Positions 21,643 to 31,813 of a DNA stretch of 64,000 nt are shown piece after piece (the stretch's first letter is position 1; each line of letters begins with the position of its first letter). Location of the stretch: positions 1,984,001 through 2,048,000 of the forward strand of contig JAHLEZ010000007.1 in the NCBI GenBank assembly GCA_020726505.1, read 5' to 3'. The DNA comes from Leptodontidium sp. MPI-SDFR-AT-0119. Its lineage: Eukaryota > Ascomycota > Leotiomycetes > Helotiales > Leptodontidiaceae. Below the pieces are notes generated by a model. It was not told the DNA's origin. It ran no database searches and saw only the letters and a program-made list of their open reading frames with translations. A program made the position numbers and the translations under genes.

Positions 21643-23801
21643 ATGGGTTGTTTCAATCTCCACGCCTCTAATACGGACGACCCGCCAGAGGTGCGCAACT
21701 GGCGCATTCATATGATTGCAGTCATCGCATCGATGGGATCGGTGGCAATGGGCTATGACACCAGCGTGATTGGAGGAACAAGTGAGCAGTCTCCAATGTG
21801 CCACAACGCAGCCGACTGACAGCAAGTAGTGGCTCTTGATTCATTCAGAAGAGATTTTGGACTCGCGAACGTTGCCCCCCATACTCGAGATACACTTCAA
21901 GGAAATATCGTCTCAACATTCCAAGCAGGATGCTTCTTTGGATCTCTTTTGACCTTTCCGTTGGGAGAAAAATTCGGCCGAAAGAAGGCAATTATGTTTG
22001 CAAGCCTAGTGTTTTGCATCGGCGGTGCAATGATGGTGCGCTGCTCACAGTGCTTCTGAGACCAAGGCTAACTGCTTCCAAAGACCGCTGCAAACGGTAT
22101 CATCGCTCTGATAATCGCTGGGAGAGCTATCGCTGGTCTTGGTATTGGCGCTGTATCCCTCCTCGTCCCCGTTTACATCGCGGAGACTTCGCCTCCTTCG
22201 ATTCGCGGTCGCCTCGTAGGAATATTCGAAGTCCTTTCGCAGTTAGTCCCCATTTTAAGTATCCCATTCTGAACAAAACCAAGCTAAATGATAAGGGGTG
22301 GTGGTATGTTAGGATTCTGGATCAATTATGCGGTAAACCGAACCATAAGCGTCGAAGGCCAAACCCAGTGGATCGTCCCTCTGTCTCTGCAACTGATTCC
22401 GGGCGCACTTCTTTTCTTTGGTATCATGTTCTGCCCCGAATCACCCAGGTATGTTCTCCGCGTAGATACACCTAACTGATATCGTGGGCTGACACCGACT
22501 TCTGAAGATGGTACGCAAAGAAAGACAGATGGGAAGAAGCAGGCAAGACCTTGGCTCACATCCGGCACCTTGACGAAAACCACCCTTACATTCAAAGGGA
22601 GCTTTCTGATATACGGGAGCAAATTATCATGTCTACACCAGCAAACGGGCAACGTATGGGAAAGATGGACATGTTCAAGAGGTTGTGTCAAAAGGGAACC
22701 AGGAACAGGATTGCCATTGGCCTGTTCTTAATGGCCTGCCAAAACCTGACTGGCGTTAATGTTAGTTGCAGGTTGACCTATGACTACGGGATAGTGCCTG
22801 ACCTTCACAGATCATCACCTATTACTCCCCCCGAATTTTCGAGACCCTCGGTATCACAGGTACTGATACCAAACTGTTTGCTACGGGGTTCTATGGAATT
22901 GCCAAGACGCTCGGAATGATTGTTTTTGTATGTACCGTGCATGTTCTGGTGTACTCGAACAAAAAAGGGCTAACCATCTCCCCTAGTCTTTGTATCTCGT
23001 CGAAAAGATCGGACGCAGAAATGGACTCAGTATGCAATATTCTATCTTTTAGCGTTCCTCGACTTCTGCGCCTTTTCCGCCAACTCCTTGTATAAGTTGA
23101 CAAAAAGAAACTAACAACGCATAGTTTGGGGCGCCTTCATTGGCTCTCTCCCCATGTGGTATATTGGCGCTTATGGTATGATAATCCCCATCGAGTAATC
23201 ATTCGTCATTGGCTAAGTAGTTTCCAACAGTAATGAGAGCCGATCCAGCAGGAGCAGCTGCGAAGGGGGTTGTCTCGCAGACTGGAGCTGGGTATTTTGC
23301 GATGGTCTGTGTTTATCTCGTAAGTTATCAACATCTTGGGAACTAGATCTTTACTCACCCTAGTCTCAGTATGGATTCATTTACTGTATGACGTGGCAGG
23401 GAATTACGTGGGTTTACTGCTCCGAGATATTTCCGTTTGACATTCGTTTACTATGTGTTGCTATTACCGTAGGTCTCACCAACCCCCGTCTACACTGGCC
23501 CGTCGATTCTGACTTTTTCCTCTAGACCGCTGACCAGTGGCTTTGGTCATTCGTGATCTCACGGACAACTCCATATATGATCACGTCGCTGGGTTACGGA
23601 ACATATATGTTTTTTGGTTCCCTGATGGTGCTGATGGGACTGTGGGCATGGTGGGCCGTGCCTGAGACTAAAGGTAAAACACTGGAAGAGATGGAGGCCT
23701 TGTTCGGTGTTCCTGGTGCCGTTGAGGCTGAAGCTAGGGCAGCTGTATACCAGAAGGAGAAGGTTGAGTGTATTGAAGACATCCATCACAACAAGGTGTG
23801 A
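21643..23801 (+). CDS. MFS sugar transporter (hexose/quinate type)
   Basis: Eleven exons: 21643-21781, 21827-22035, 22084-22241, 22296-22448, 22508-22760, 22811-22927, 22987-23029, 23125-23175, 23231-23319, 23370-23468, 23526-23801. All introns are GT-AG and frames close to 528 residues. Sugar porter signatures are all present: GYDTSVIGG in helix 1, GEKFGRKKA after helix 2, [17 protein letters not shown] before the central loop, VEKIGRR in the second half and [10 protein letters not shown] after helix 12. It imports a sugar or sugar acid across the plasma membrane by proton symport. The N-terminal [10 protein letters not shown] segment resembles the quinate-permease branch. The substrate is not determinable, but its position next to pectin lyase makes a pectin-derived sugar acid an attractive possibility. 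Confidence 0.92.
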
Positions 23802-25490
23802 AATTGAAATCCCGCGGATTTCATTGCATCTGAAGAAACGGCGCGAAAGTGTGGGGAGTTGGGAAAATATGCCGGTCGTGTTGGTCGCATTGCAGATAAC
23901 TTGTACATGAATTCAATGATTGACAATAGACTTTGGTTGCTGCGAATATGACTTGATTTGTACTCTTTCATCATCTATCGTCTGCCTGACAAGTTACTCG
24001 CCGGTTCTTCCTGCTGTATTTTGGATCTGCTTCGAAGTGGAACGACGTGTATGATAACTTGCCGTTAACTTCATATCCGAGAGGTTAGTTGGTGTTCAGA
24101 ATCAGAGGTTCGTTACTCAATAGCCTCATAGACACCTGTCACCATTCAGGGATTGGGGGGTTCGCTCGCTTAGTGAGCGGATTATCGCTTAAGGTAATGT
24201 TAACGTAAACAGGCGTTGCAGAGAGATTCTCCGTACAGAATTCAAGACTGTACTTAAAATCCTGTACACATGTGTCCGCGACTTGGTCAAGATAAGTCGA
24301 AAGTTGGTTGGAAGAAGTCGTGTCGATCACAACTCGCGTGGCCATTTTCTCCTCTCGAGGGAATAAGTCCTGGTTCTCTCGAACAGAGTAAGGTGGCAGT
24401 GCTCTTGGCATGGTGTTGGCGTGCGACCAAACGGGGTGAAGGCCGCACCAGCCGCATACTTGTATCTTAGCAGTTGATGGGTTTGAGTTTCCCTCGAGAT
24501 TTTTTTTGGCTTGGCTTGGCTTGGCTCGGCTTCCAAACTTCAAGGGCCAGTAAATGCACTGCAATGCACCGCCGCATGGTCACCAATACTTGTCATGTCA
24601 TTTGCTTGTCGGTTCGCCTCGCTGGTGCTGCGGGCGCACTTCCTTAATGGAAGGATGGGGAGGGCATCAGAAGGAGAGCGGACTGTTTACCTGCCCCCTG
24701 CCTGCCAACCGAAGAACGGGGCAGCCACACAAAACGGATTCACTCCGATCCACGGCTCGTGTTTCTGGGCGATATGCAGACTCTGCACAATGTGAGAAAA
24801 ATGCAGCATATCAGGCAGAATAGCACAGCACAGCCTCCTCCAGCGTGCATACAGTCAGTACTGTACATCCCGTTCGACAGGCAAGATAAAGCTTCTGGAA
24901 CACGGACAACCCCCAACCCCAACCCCAAACCAACACCCAAGCCCGCCAAAGCCCGAAGCGACACCAAGCCAGCCAACCCCAAGACTTTGGGCACTCTGGG
25001 CGCGCCTTGGTTCGCAGTAGGCGATGCAGCAGATGCAGAAGATATTTGCGAAAACTTCCGATTGTCCCCGACGAAGGATCTCTAGCAACTACATAGATGC
25101 CTACTAGTAGCCACTAGAAGCATTGAAAGAAGCACCTCGAAGGGCCCCCGCCTCCACAAACCAACCGGTCGGCTGCTCGCTACGTCTGAAGTGATGCGGG
25201 GAAGAAAAGGGAAGGTAGGAAGGTGGGAGAGAGCCCGATGCGATGAGATATATAACATGATGTGGTTTGACATGAACTACGTTGATCGGATTTGGGGTGT
25301 GGGATCATTACAGTAGCATCGACGTACGGACTTGACCTATTATGCTTTTTGGTTACAGTGGCAGCGAGGCGAGACAATAGAAGAATCACCTCATATCTTC
25401 CTGTGCATCAATGATACAATACATACCATACACTATATCTGGAAAGGCCTCCAGAACGTCCCTCCCAGGCTCCGTTTACCGCCAAATAAT
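23802..25490. other. Intergenic region upstream of Zn2Cys6 regulator
   Basis: 1.7 kb. Simple-sequence runs include GCTTGGCTTGGCTTGGCTCGG-like repeats at 24509-24530 and a CCCCAACCCC-type run at 24909-24930. The 141-codon minus frame at 24139-24564 is not supported. The rest looks like a long promoter and leader for the regulator gene starting at 25491. Confidence 0.5.
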
Positions 25491-27327
25491 ATGGCATCAC
25501 CAATCCAAGGAACTGCTGCGGCACCTGTCAAGAAGGCACCACGGTCGTCGCTCTTGAGATCCTGCGAGAGATGTCGACGGAGGAAGATCCGGTGCGACGA
25601 TTATTTTCCTTGCGCTGCCTGCACGCGTCTAGGACTACAGTGTAAGGTTAGCGATGATCGAAGAGCCGAGAGATCACAGAGGCGAGTACATACATCATGT
25701 TCTTCGACAGGAGGCAGAAATTACCAGAATGCTGATAGCTCGTAGTTTTCTCGAGGAGCGCGTTAAGAGATTGGAAAGTCTTCTGGCGCAGCAAGAGAAT
25801 CGTGACGGTGCTCTGTCCTGCCCGCGCCCTTCGACTCCACATGGATCCATGCCTCCAGGACCATCGCAGCATCTTCGACTGCAGATTCCTCAATCCCCTG
25901 CAGCCCTGACTGCTCCTGAAGATGCCTCATCGAGTCCTGGCCAGGATTTCCAGGACCATCAGATGGGCTACGTATCGTCCTATTGCTCGTCGCCTGTAGA
26001 CTTCACAAGCAGTCCTGCGTCGGATCTCCCTCCTTGGTCGTCGTCTGACGCTTCAAATGTGCCCGATCAGGCTTTATTCCTTGACTACCCTAGACGTGCA
26101 AGTTCGTTCCCTTTCCCACCTGGCACCAACTATCCACACGTAGACGTCAGTACAAACTTCTCCACCACGGATCAGGACAATAATTGTCTCATGGTGCCAG
26201 ATATCCCAACAATTGAGGTCACCTCATGGGAAACACAGTCTCACTTCTCCAACGACGGCGGGATGAACGATATTGCCTTCAATCTGCCTGATCTCAGTGT
26301 TGGGTCATGGAGTGGCCCCCCTTCCCCCTCGCTGACCGCTATGAGCCACGGGTTTGGAAGTGGAAATGATGAATACCTTTCAGAATTTGATCTTGATTGG
26401 AGATCTCGACGGTCTTCAGTGGCATACTCGGAGCGCTCCTTCAATGGGCTTGAATCTCTCAAACCCTCTGCACCTCTAAGGCAACCTACCTTCACCCAGT
26501 CTCCTCGTCCACGATCAAGGTCTGACGTCCTACCTCAACCAACCCGATATCTAGATGGGACACTCGATTTTTCATTCGCAGAGGCAGAAAACCCAGAACA
26601 CTTCGCTCGTTCTGATCCAACATCTGGTCAAATCATCCCCGGCACCGACGAGGCATGGTACTCCCGAACGTTCTTCGAGCGCATACATCCTTACTTTCCC
26701 ATCCTCTCCTCACAAGATTTTATATCAGGTGCAAATGTCAACGAGATTGCTTCTGAACAGGACAAAAAATTGAAGAAATTCAAAATGCTGCTCGTCCTAG
26801 CTATCGGGTCGCAATTTCAGAACGCCCTCGGTGGATGCTCTTCCTCCGTCCCCGACTTGTATTTTCACATGGCCCAGAATATATACCCTACAAACGCATG
26901 GCAGCAGGACCCTTCATTGGCAGCAATACAAGCACACCTTTTGTTGGCACTTTATACCCTGCTTTCTACGTACTCCCCTTTACCGGCAGGAATCACTAAA
27001 GACTCGAGACCCAGCATCTGGATGCTGAATGCGCTTATCACTGCGTCTGCAATCGATCTCAATCTCCATAGTCGTACAGATCTCGAGGAGACGGAGCAGA
27101 ATACTTTCATTTCGGTGTATGTGTTAGATAAGGTGGTCAGCGTTCTGTTAGGGAAACCAAACCTACTAAGAGGCTTGAACATCGATATTGGAAAAATGAG
27201 ACGAATGCAGCGGATTGAAGAATCGAACAGGATGACGATGGACGAATTAGCAAATGAAAATGTTGGAAGCGGCTGGAGATGCGTTTTAGAGTGGTATAGA
27301 ACTGAGGGGCATGGTTTTGTCTTGTAG
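25491..27327 (+). CDS. Zn2Cys6 transcription factor
   Basis: Exons 25491-25646 and 25711-27327 give 590 residues. The intron (GTTAGC...GACAG) sits immediately after the zinc cluster, as often seen in this class. The DNA-binding cluster is at residues 25-51: CERCRRRKIRC, CAAC, then LGLQC, six cysteines with normal spacing. A short coiled coil follows (LEERVKRLESLLAQQ), then a Ser/Pro-rich linker. From about residue 365 comes the start of the fungal-specific regulatory domain: WYSRTFFERIHPYFPIL, then ALYTLLSTYSPL and LDKVVSVLLGKPNLLRG. The protein stops soon after, whereas relatives usually continue 150 or more residues, so it may be C-terminally truncated. It may regulate the neighbouring transporter and lyase; this is inference from position. 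Confidence 0.88.
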
Positions 27328-28613
27328 AAAGAACACGCATCAACCCCAGTATGCATACCTCCAATCTCGCGAAAACTCCAAGCATCAGTGAACGAGCATT
27401 CATTCCCAGTTTACTTCGAATTGCAGGAGAATCAGTAGTCAGGTAACTTAACGGTGCTCCACCACTCTCCACCAGAACTGTCATGACGGAACCAATCACA
27501 TTGAGGCCCCCTGGATTTTATAATTACTCTACGCTCGATTCTGGAATCACCTTTCTTCCTTTCTTTCGTTCAAGGGGGGGCAGCGCAACTAAGAAATGAA
27601 TGAATCAAAGCCTTTTCAGGCCATTGAACATTGCCAGACCCCAACTCATGCACATTTAACTTATTCTTAGAAACCAATTCTGTAACGTGGTGCGAGGGTA
27701 GCCAAATATTGCGGGCGTTGCTGTTTCTCGCTTGTTGATAAATCCAGTCTCGAGGTAAACAAACCCCATTTACTGAGTCAGCGAGGCTTGCTATGTAATT
27801 GGCGAAGCGAGCCACTCTAATAATTGATCCTCACCCCTAGTTGATCGCTAAGACTATGCTTTTATTCGCTATGACCAGGAGTCTTCCACCCAGTATCAAA
27901 GTTCAGATGAAATCCGGTGAGTGCTGTGACACTGCACTGCCAGGATCAACATTATCGCACTCTCGCCCCAGGGCCTAGAAAGGAAACCAGGGAGGACTTG
28001 TTTCACTCGGAACCTGTCATTCTCAGCCTTACTTGTACCACTGTACATATTATAATAACGTGGATTTTCAGCTGCGGCTGAATCGTCAGGGCCGCATAAA
28101 TTGATGCAACGTGTTACCTTCGTACTGAGAAACTTACTTGTAGGACGGTTGCATGACACACGAATGTATCCATTACTTGAACAAAAGGACCGCTACACCG
28201 GGCACGGCAGCAGACGGATCTGACTCAAATTCAGGTTGTCTGACGAAAATATTAAGCATTAATATACCTAGTGAGAACTAGGTGGAAGTTGACGGTGACC
28301 TTTTTTCTAGCTCGCAAATTCACAATATGCTGGTGCGCCTGCATTAAAAACGCCCCTGTGGATTTTATTGTGGCAGAACTGATGCAAGCTGCTCTTGAAG
28401 ACATGGGTAAAATTAGGAACGGCTGTGCTTATTGAGGCAGTTGTCAAAAGACCCTTATGTAGTCAGACTGGTACTAGATGACAGGATCCTCTCGATCCGG
28501 GTTCATGTGCCAACCTTGCTGGTGTTGCGTAACAGCTGCTCGTTGCCAAATATATATTAATTTCCACGGACAATCGAATATCGATTTCTACAGAAAAATA
28601 CCTCCTTAAATCC
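27328..28613. other. Intergenic region
   Basis: 1.3 kb between two regulator genes. Short open frames on the minus strand at 27137-27499 and 27570-27815 have no recognisable features. A C-terminal continuation of the upstream Zn2Cys6 protein was looked for and not found. TATATATTAA at 28551-28560 lies about 55 bp before the next ATG. Confidence 0.5.
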
Positions 28614-29624
28614 ATGTCAACCCAGCTTCAGTCTACCAGCAACACCTCTCCATCGAAGTCTCGAAGTATGAGCAACAAGTCCGGTCTCCCGGAGGCAGTA
28701 TCGCAGATGAATGCGAAGCCATTGAAACCTCGCAAGTTCAGGTCTCCTTGCGATGCCTGCTCATCGTCCAAAGTCAAATGTGATCAAGAACGCCCACGCT
28801 GTCTGCGATGCATCGGTCAAGAACTCCATTGCAACTATAGTCCGTCACGTAGGATGGGGAAACCCCGAACTGCCCCCCGGAAACTCATCAGCACATGTAT
28901 CGCGTCTCCATTCAATGCTTCAAACGCAGAGCTCGGGCAGGAGGACTTGCCACCGAGAAAGAAGAGAAGAACCTACCCTCCGGTATGGATGCACAGTCAA
29001 CAATTTCCAGGGCCAGCTTCGAATGGGGTCAAACACGCCTCCAGTCCATCCACGATGAACACAGCAGACCTCACTACGACCAAATGGCAAGATGCTCTAT
29101 TTGAATATTCGGTAGCGAATGACACCGCACCTATCACAGGATGCTTCGAGCAAACACCACGGCCAATCACTGGGCATTCTACATCTGGAAATAACAGCCT
29201 CACGAGCATTGGCACAGATTCAAGTGAAATACAAACTCACACTCCACACGCTGGATTCCACTTCACATCCGCTTCGCCGCAGCCAAAGCTAGAGCCGTCG
29301 CCTCCATCGAGCGGAAGCGGCCCAACGGTACTCCAGCATAGCTTTAACGGTTCCAACTTCGCATTTCCACAATCATACATGCAAGTCGACACGTCAGTGG
29401 AGGAGACACTTGGCGAGAATGGGGTACAAATCGAGGGCCTTTACAATCAACTCGCAAGCTCATGCCCACACGATCCTCAGATTTCGGTTACACTTGCTTT
29501 AATCTGCTTGAAGATCTTGAGCCGATACGAAAAGATTATGAACCCCACTCAAAGCTTCAACGCACCGCTTGACGGTGGAGACCAGGGCGTCAATAGCGAA
29601 AAGCAGCATAGGAGGATTATGTAG
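28614..29624 (+). CDS. AflR-like Zn2Cys6 regulator
   Basis: Single exon, 336 residues. The zinc cluster at residues 46-73 reads CDACSSSKVKCDQERPRC then CIGQELHC, followed by NYSPSRRMGKPR. This basic extension after the last Cys, ending R-x-GKPR, is characteristic of the AflR branch that controls secondary-metabolite clusters. A lysine/arginine patch PRKKRRT follows at about 114-120. The rest is Ser/Thr/Pro-rich. Near the C-terminus LALICLKILSRYEKIM resembles the beginning of the AflR C-terminal domain, but the protein ends soon after. A 48-codon open stretch in another frame follows (29623-29760), so a frameshift may have clipped the end. No polyketide synthase lies in the window. Confidence 0.82.
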   Translation: MSTQLQSTSNTSPSKSRSMSNKSGLPEAVSQMNAKPLKPRKFRSPCDACSSSKVKCDQERPRCLRCIGQELHCNYSPSRRMGKPRTAPRKLISTCIASPFNASNAELGQEDLPPRKKRRTYPPVWMHSQQFPGPASNGVKHASSPSTMNTADLTTTKWQDALFEYSVANDTAPITGCFEQTPRPITGHSTSGNNSLTSIGTDSSEIQTHTPHAGFHFTSASPQPKLEPSPPSSGSGPTVLQHSFNGSNFAFPQSYMQVDTSVEETLGENGVQIEGLYNQLASSCPHDPQISVTLALICLKILSRYEKIMNPTQSFNAPLDGGDQGVNSEKQHRRIM

Positions 29625-30748
29625 GCGCTGCCGGTATGCTGGCAATGGCTTTTATGGGATGCACGAACAAGGCCAAGGACATTGATGGGAAGATAGCTGG
29701 GAGGGACGGGGTCTTTGTCAGCAAGTTCGAACGGTGGGTGGATATGCATTGGAGTTGATGAAGTACGTAGCTCAGGTGCTGTGGATTCTTAGGACAATAG
29801 AAGATGTCAAATACATCTTCTCTCGAAAGTCTCCACAGGGCATGGCATAAGATGCGGCCCTTCTTAGATGTCCTTAAACATGTATAATGGCTCGTTAGGT
29901 AACGGTGAGAATAATACTTGTTAGCTCTTAGTTTGCAGTTTGATTATTTCGTAGGGATATGAAGCTTCGTACTCTAAGGCACGGTAGCGAAGGTGCGATA
30001 CGTGGTGGTTATCACCCTCTGGCACCCTGTTGGTTCAAGTGCTCTCCTACCAGCAAAATTCTGCTGTTGGAGAGACTCTCATGTTTCTCCATCACTGCTT
30101 CAGTATGGCTTATCTTTCATGGCACCGCTGAAATTACCCCGGTCATTTCGTGCTTGTTTTCTTAGGGAGTTTAAAGCCTACGCAGCGCTTTTGATCATTT
30201 CACGGGCCTCTCTACTTTTGAAAATGCATGCTTGTAACACGCCACGGCTATTTAGATCACTGTTATTTTACATATTGATAGCAGTACTGAGTTACCAAGT
30301 CTGTCTTTTAATATCTTGACTAACTGATAATTCACTATACCATATCTACCTACATCATAGGCAGAGACCAACAGGCTAGATTAAGATATTACACAGCTTA
30401 TCAAAATATTTAAGATATCATCGTCATTGGAATAAAAGTTGCTTCGAACAAGGCGTAGAATACCTTCACAGAGCAGTTCTGTATGAAGCTAGACAATGAA
30501 CTCTTTGTGATACTACTATTTGCATAACCTACGCTTTATCCAGACGACGAAAATGTTTTGAAACGCAAAACAAAGAGTATAATTCGCTTGTTCATCTTGG
30601 TTTTTGTGGAGGATATAAACAACTGGTTGGTTGGGTAGCCTGCCAAGTGGTTTAGCATTATCTGCAGCCACAGCGCTATCATTTTGATATCCTGTGCACC
30701 AATCGCAATTTGTGGTCTGGATTTTTGATATATCTCATCCATATCATA
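29625..30748. other. Intergenic region
   Basis: Begins with an open stretch in a second frame that may be the lost tail of the AflR-like gene (29623-29760). Beyond 29760 nothing is recognisable; 30300-30550 is AT-rich. Confidence 0.45.
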
Positions 30749-31813
30749 ATGGCTCCCGGAAAGCATGATACCTGCCCATGTGGCTTTACTTGGGACAAAA
30801 GCAAGGATGGCGACGGCTATATCTGCAGAGGAGGCCATCACAGTATCACCGGAGATGGACTGACCCCGAGTGAAGCTGCCTGGGTAAAGCAACGAGCTGC
30901 GGACAAGAAGAAAGCGGACGAAGAAGATTCACGACAGAGAGATCTACGAAGACGCGAGACAAAACTTCGGGAAGAACAGGCACGCAAAGCTAAGGAGACC
31001 GCCGATGCTGCTGCTGCTGCTGCTGCTCCTTACAAAAAGAGAGTGGAGGACGAAGATTCACAACGGAGAGATCTTCGAAAACGCCAGACAAAACTTTGGG
31101 AAGAACAAGCACGCAAAGACAGAGAAACCGCAGATGCTGCTACCGCTGCTTACAAGAAGAAGAAAGAGGAGAAACGTATACGACAAGAAGCTCCCCCGAA
31201 GCCTATTCGGGAATCAGAAGATGCACGAGCTCGGCGGAAATCTCGTGAGAGAGAGGCAGAGGAGCTCAAAGCAAGTCGTTATAATCGGGAAATTTCGATC
31301 CCCGAGCCACAGGACGAAGTCAAACAGACAACCCAGAGTACTTCTAGTCAGGCTCATTCTTCTTCTAAAAAGACCCCTGGTACGCAGCTTGCTATTCGCC
31401 AACCAGAGTCTGGCAGAACTCGCCAGCAGAGGCAAGACGACGAGATCAAGGCTAGTAAGGAGAAAGACCGACAGCGGCGCCAGGAGTGCTTGAACAATGA
31501 GTCCGGTGCAGAGAGGGCGGAGGCATGGGCACGTATCAAAGCTACCCACGCATCTGCCCCTACTCTTTCACCTCAAACACCCAGGAGACCTCGAGCCCTC
31601 CCTGCACCAGACCCACCAAGTTCTGCTCCTGCTTCTCAGACTACCAGACATCCCCGAGCCCTCCCAGCACCGGCACCGGCTCCGGCCTCAGTCGTCGAGC
31701 CCATGCCTTGGATGCGCGCGCCTGCCAAAACATCGAGAAGCCAGAGAGAGCTAGAACTTGTTCCAGTTAGCAGATCTAAACAGAAAGAGAAAGAAAAGAT
31801 GCCATGGGAGTAG
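30749..31813 (+). CDS. Charged coiled-coil protein with internal duplication (unknown)
   Basis: Single exon, 354 residues from the first ATG (context ATAATGGC). The N-terminus holds a compact Cys/His set (DTCPCGFTWD...YICRGGHH, residues 8-31) that could bind a metal ion. Residues 58-97 and 100-138 are a tandem duplication of about 40 residues: both copies carry RDLR[R/K]R, TKL, EEQARK, ETADA, an Ala run, then Y-K-K. The middle is almost all Lys, Arg, Glu and Gln, predicted to be a long coiled coil. The C-terminus repeats RALPAPDPP and RALPAPAPAP in Pro/Ala-rich sequence and ends KEKEKMPWE. I recognise no family. It is probably lineage-specific; a nuclear or structural role would be a guess. 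Confidence 0.7.
   Translation: MAPGKHDTCPCGFTWDKSKDGDGYICRGGHHSITGDGLTPSEAAWVKQRAADKKKADEEDSRQRDLRRRETKLREEQARKAKETADAAAAAAAPYKKRVEDEDSQRRDLRKRQTKLWEEQARKDRETADAATAAYKKKKEEKRIRQEAPPKPIRESEDARARRKSREREAEELKASRYNREISIPEPQDEVKQTTQSTSSQAHSSSKKTPGTQLAIRQPESGRTRQQRQDDEIKASKEKDRQRRQECLNNESGAERAEAWARIKATHASAPTLSPQTPRRPRALPAPDPPSSAPASQTTRHPRALPAPAPAPASVVEPMPWMRAPAKTSRSQRELELVPVSRSKQKEKEKMPWE

Noticed and set aside
24139..24564. 141-codon open frame on the - strand
   Set aside because: No family features; it overlaps a simple GCTTG repeat and other frames on both strands.
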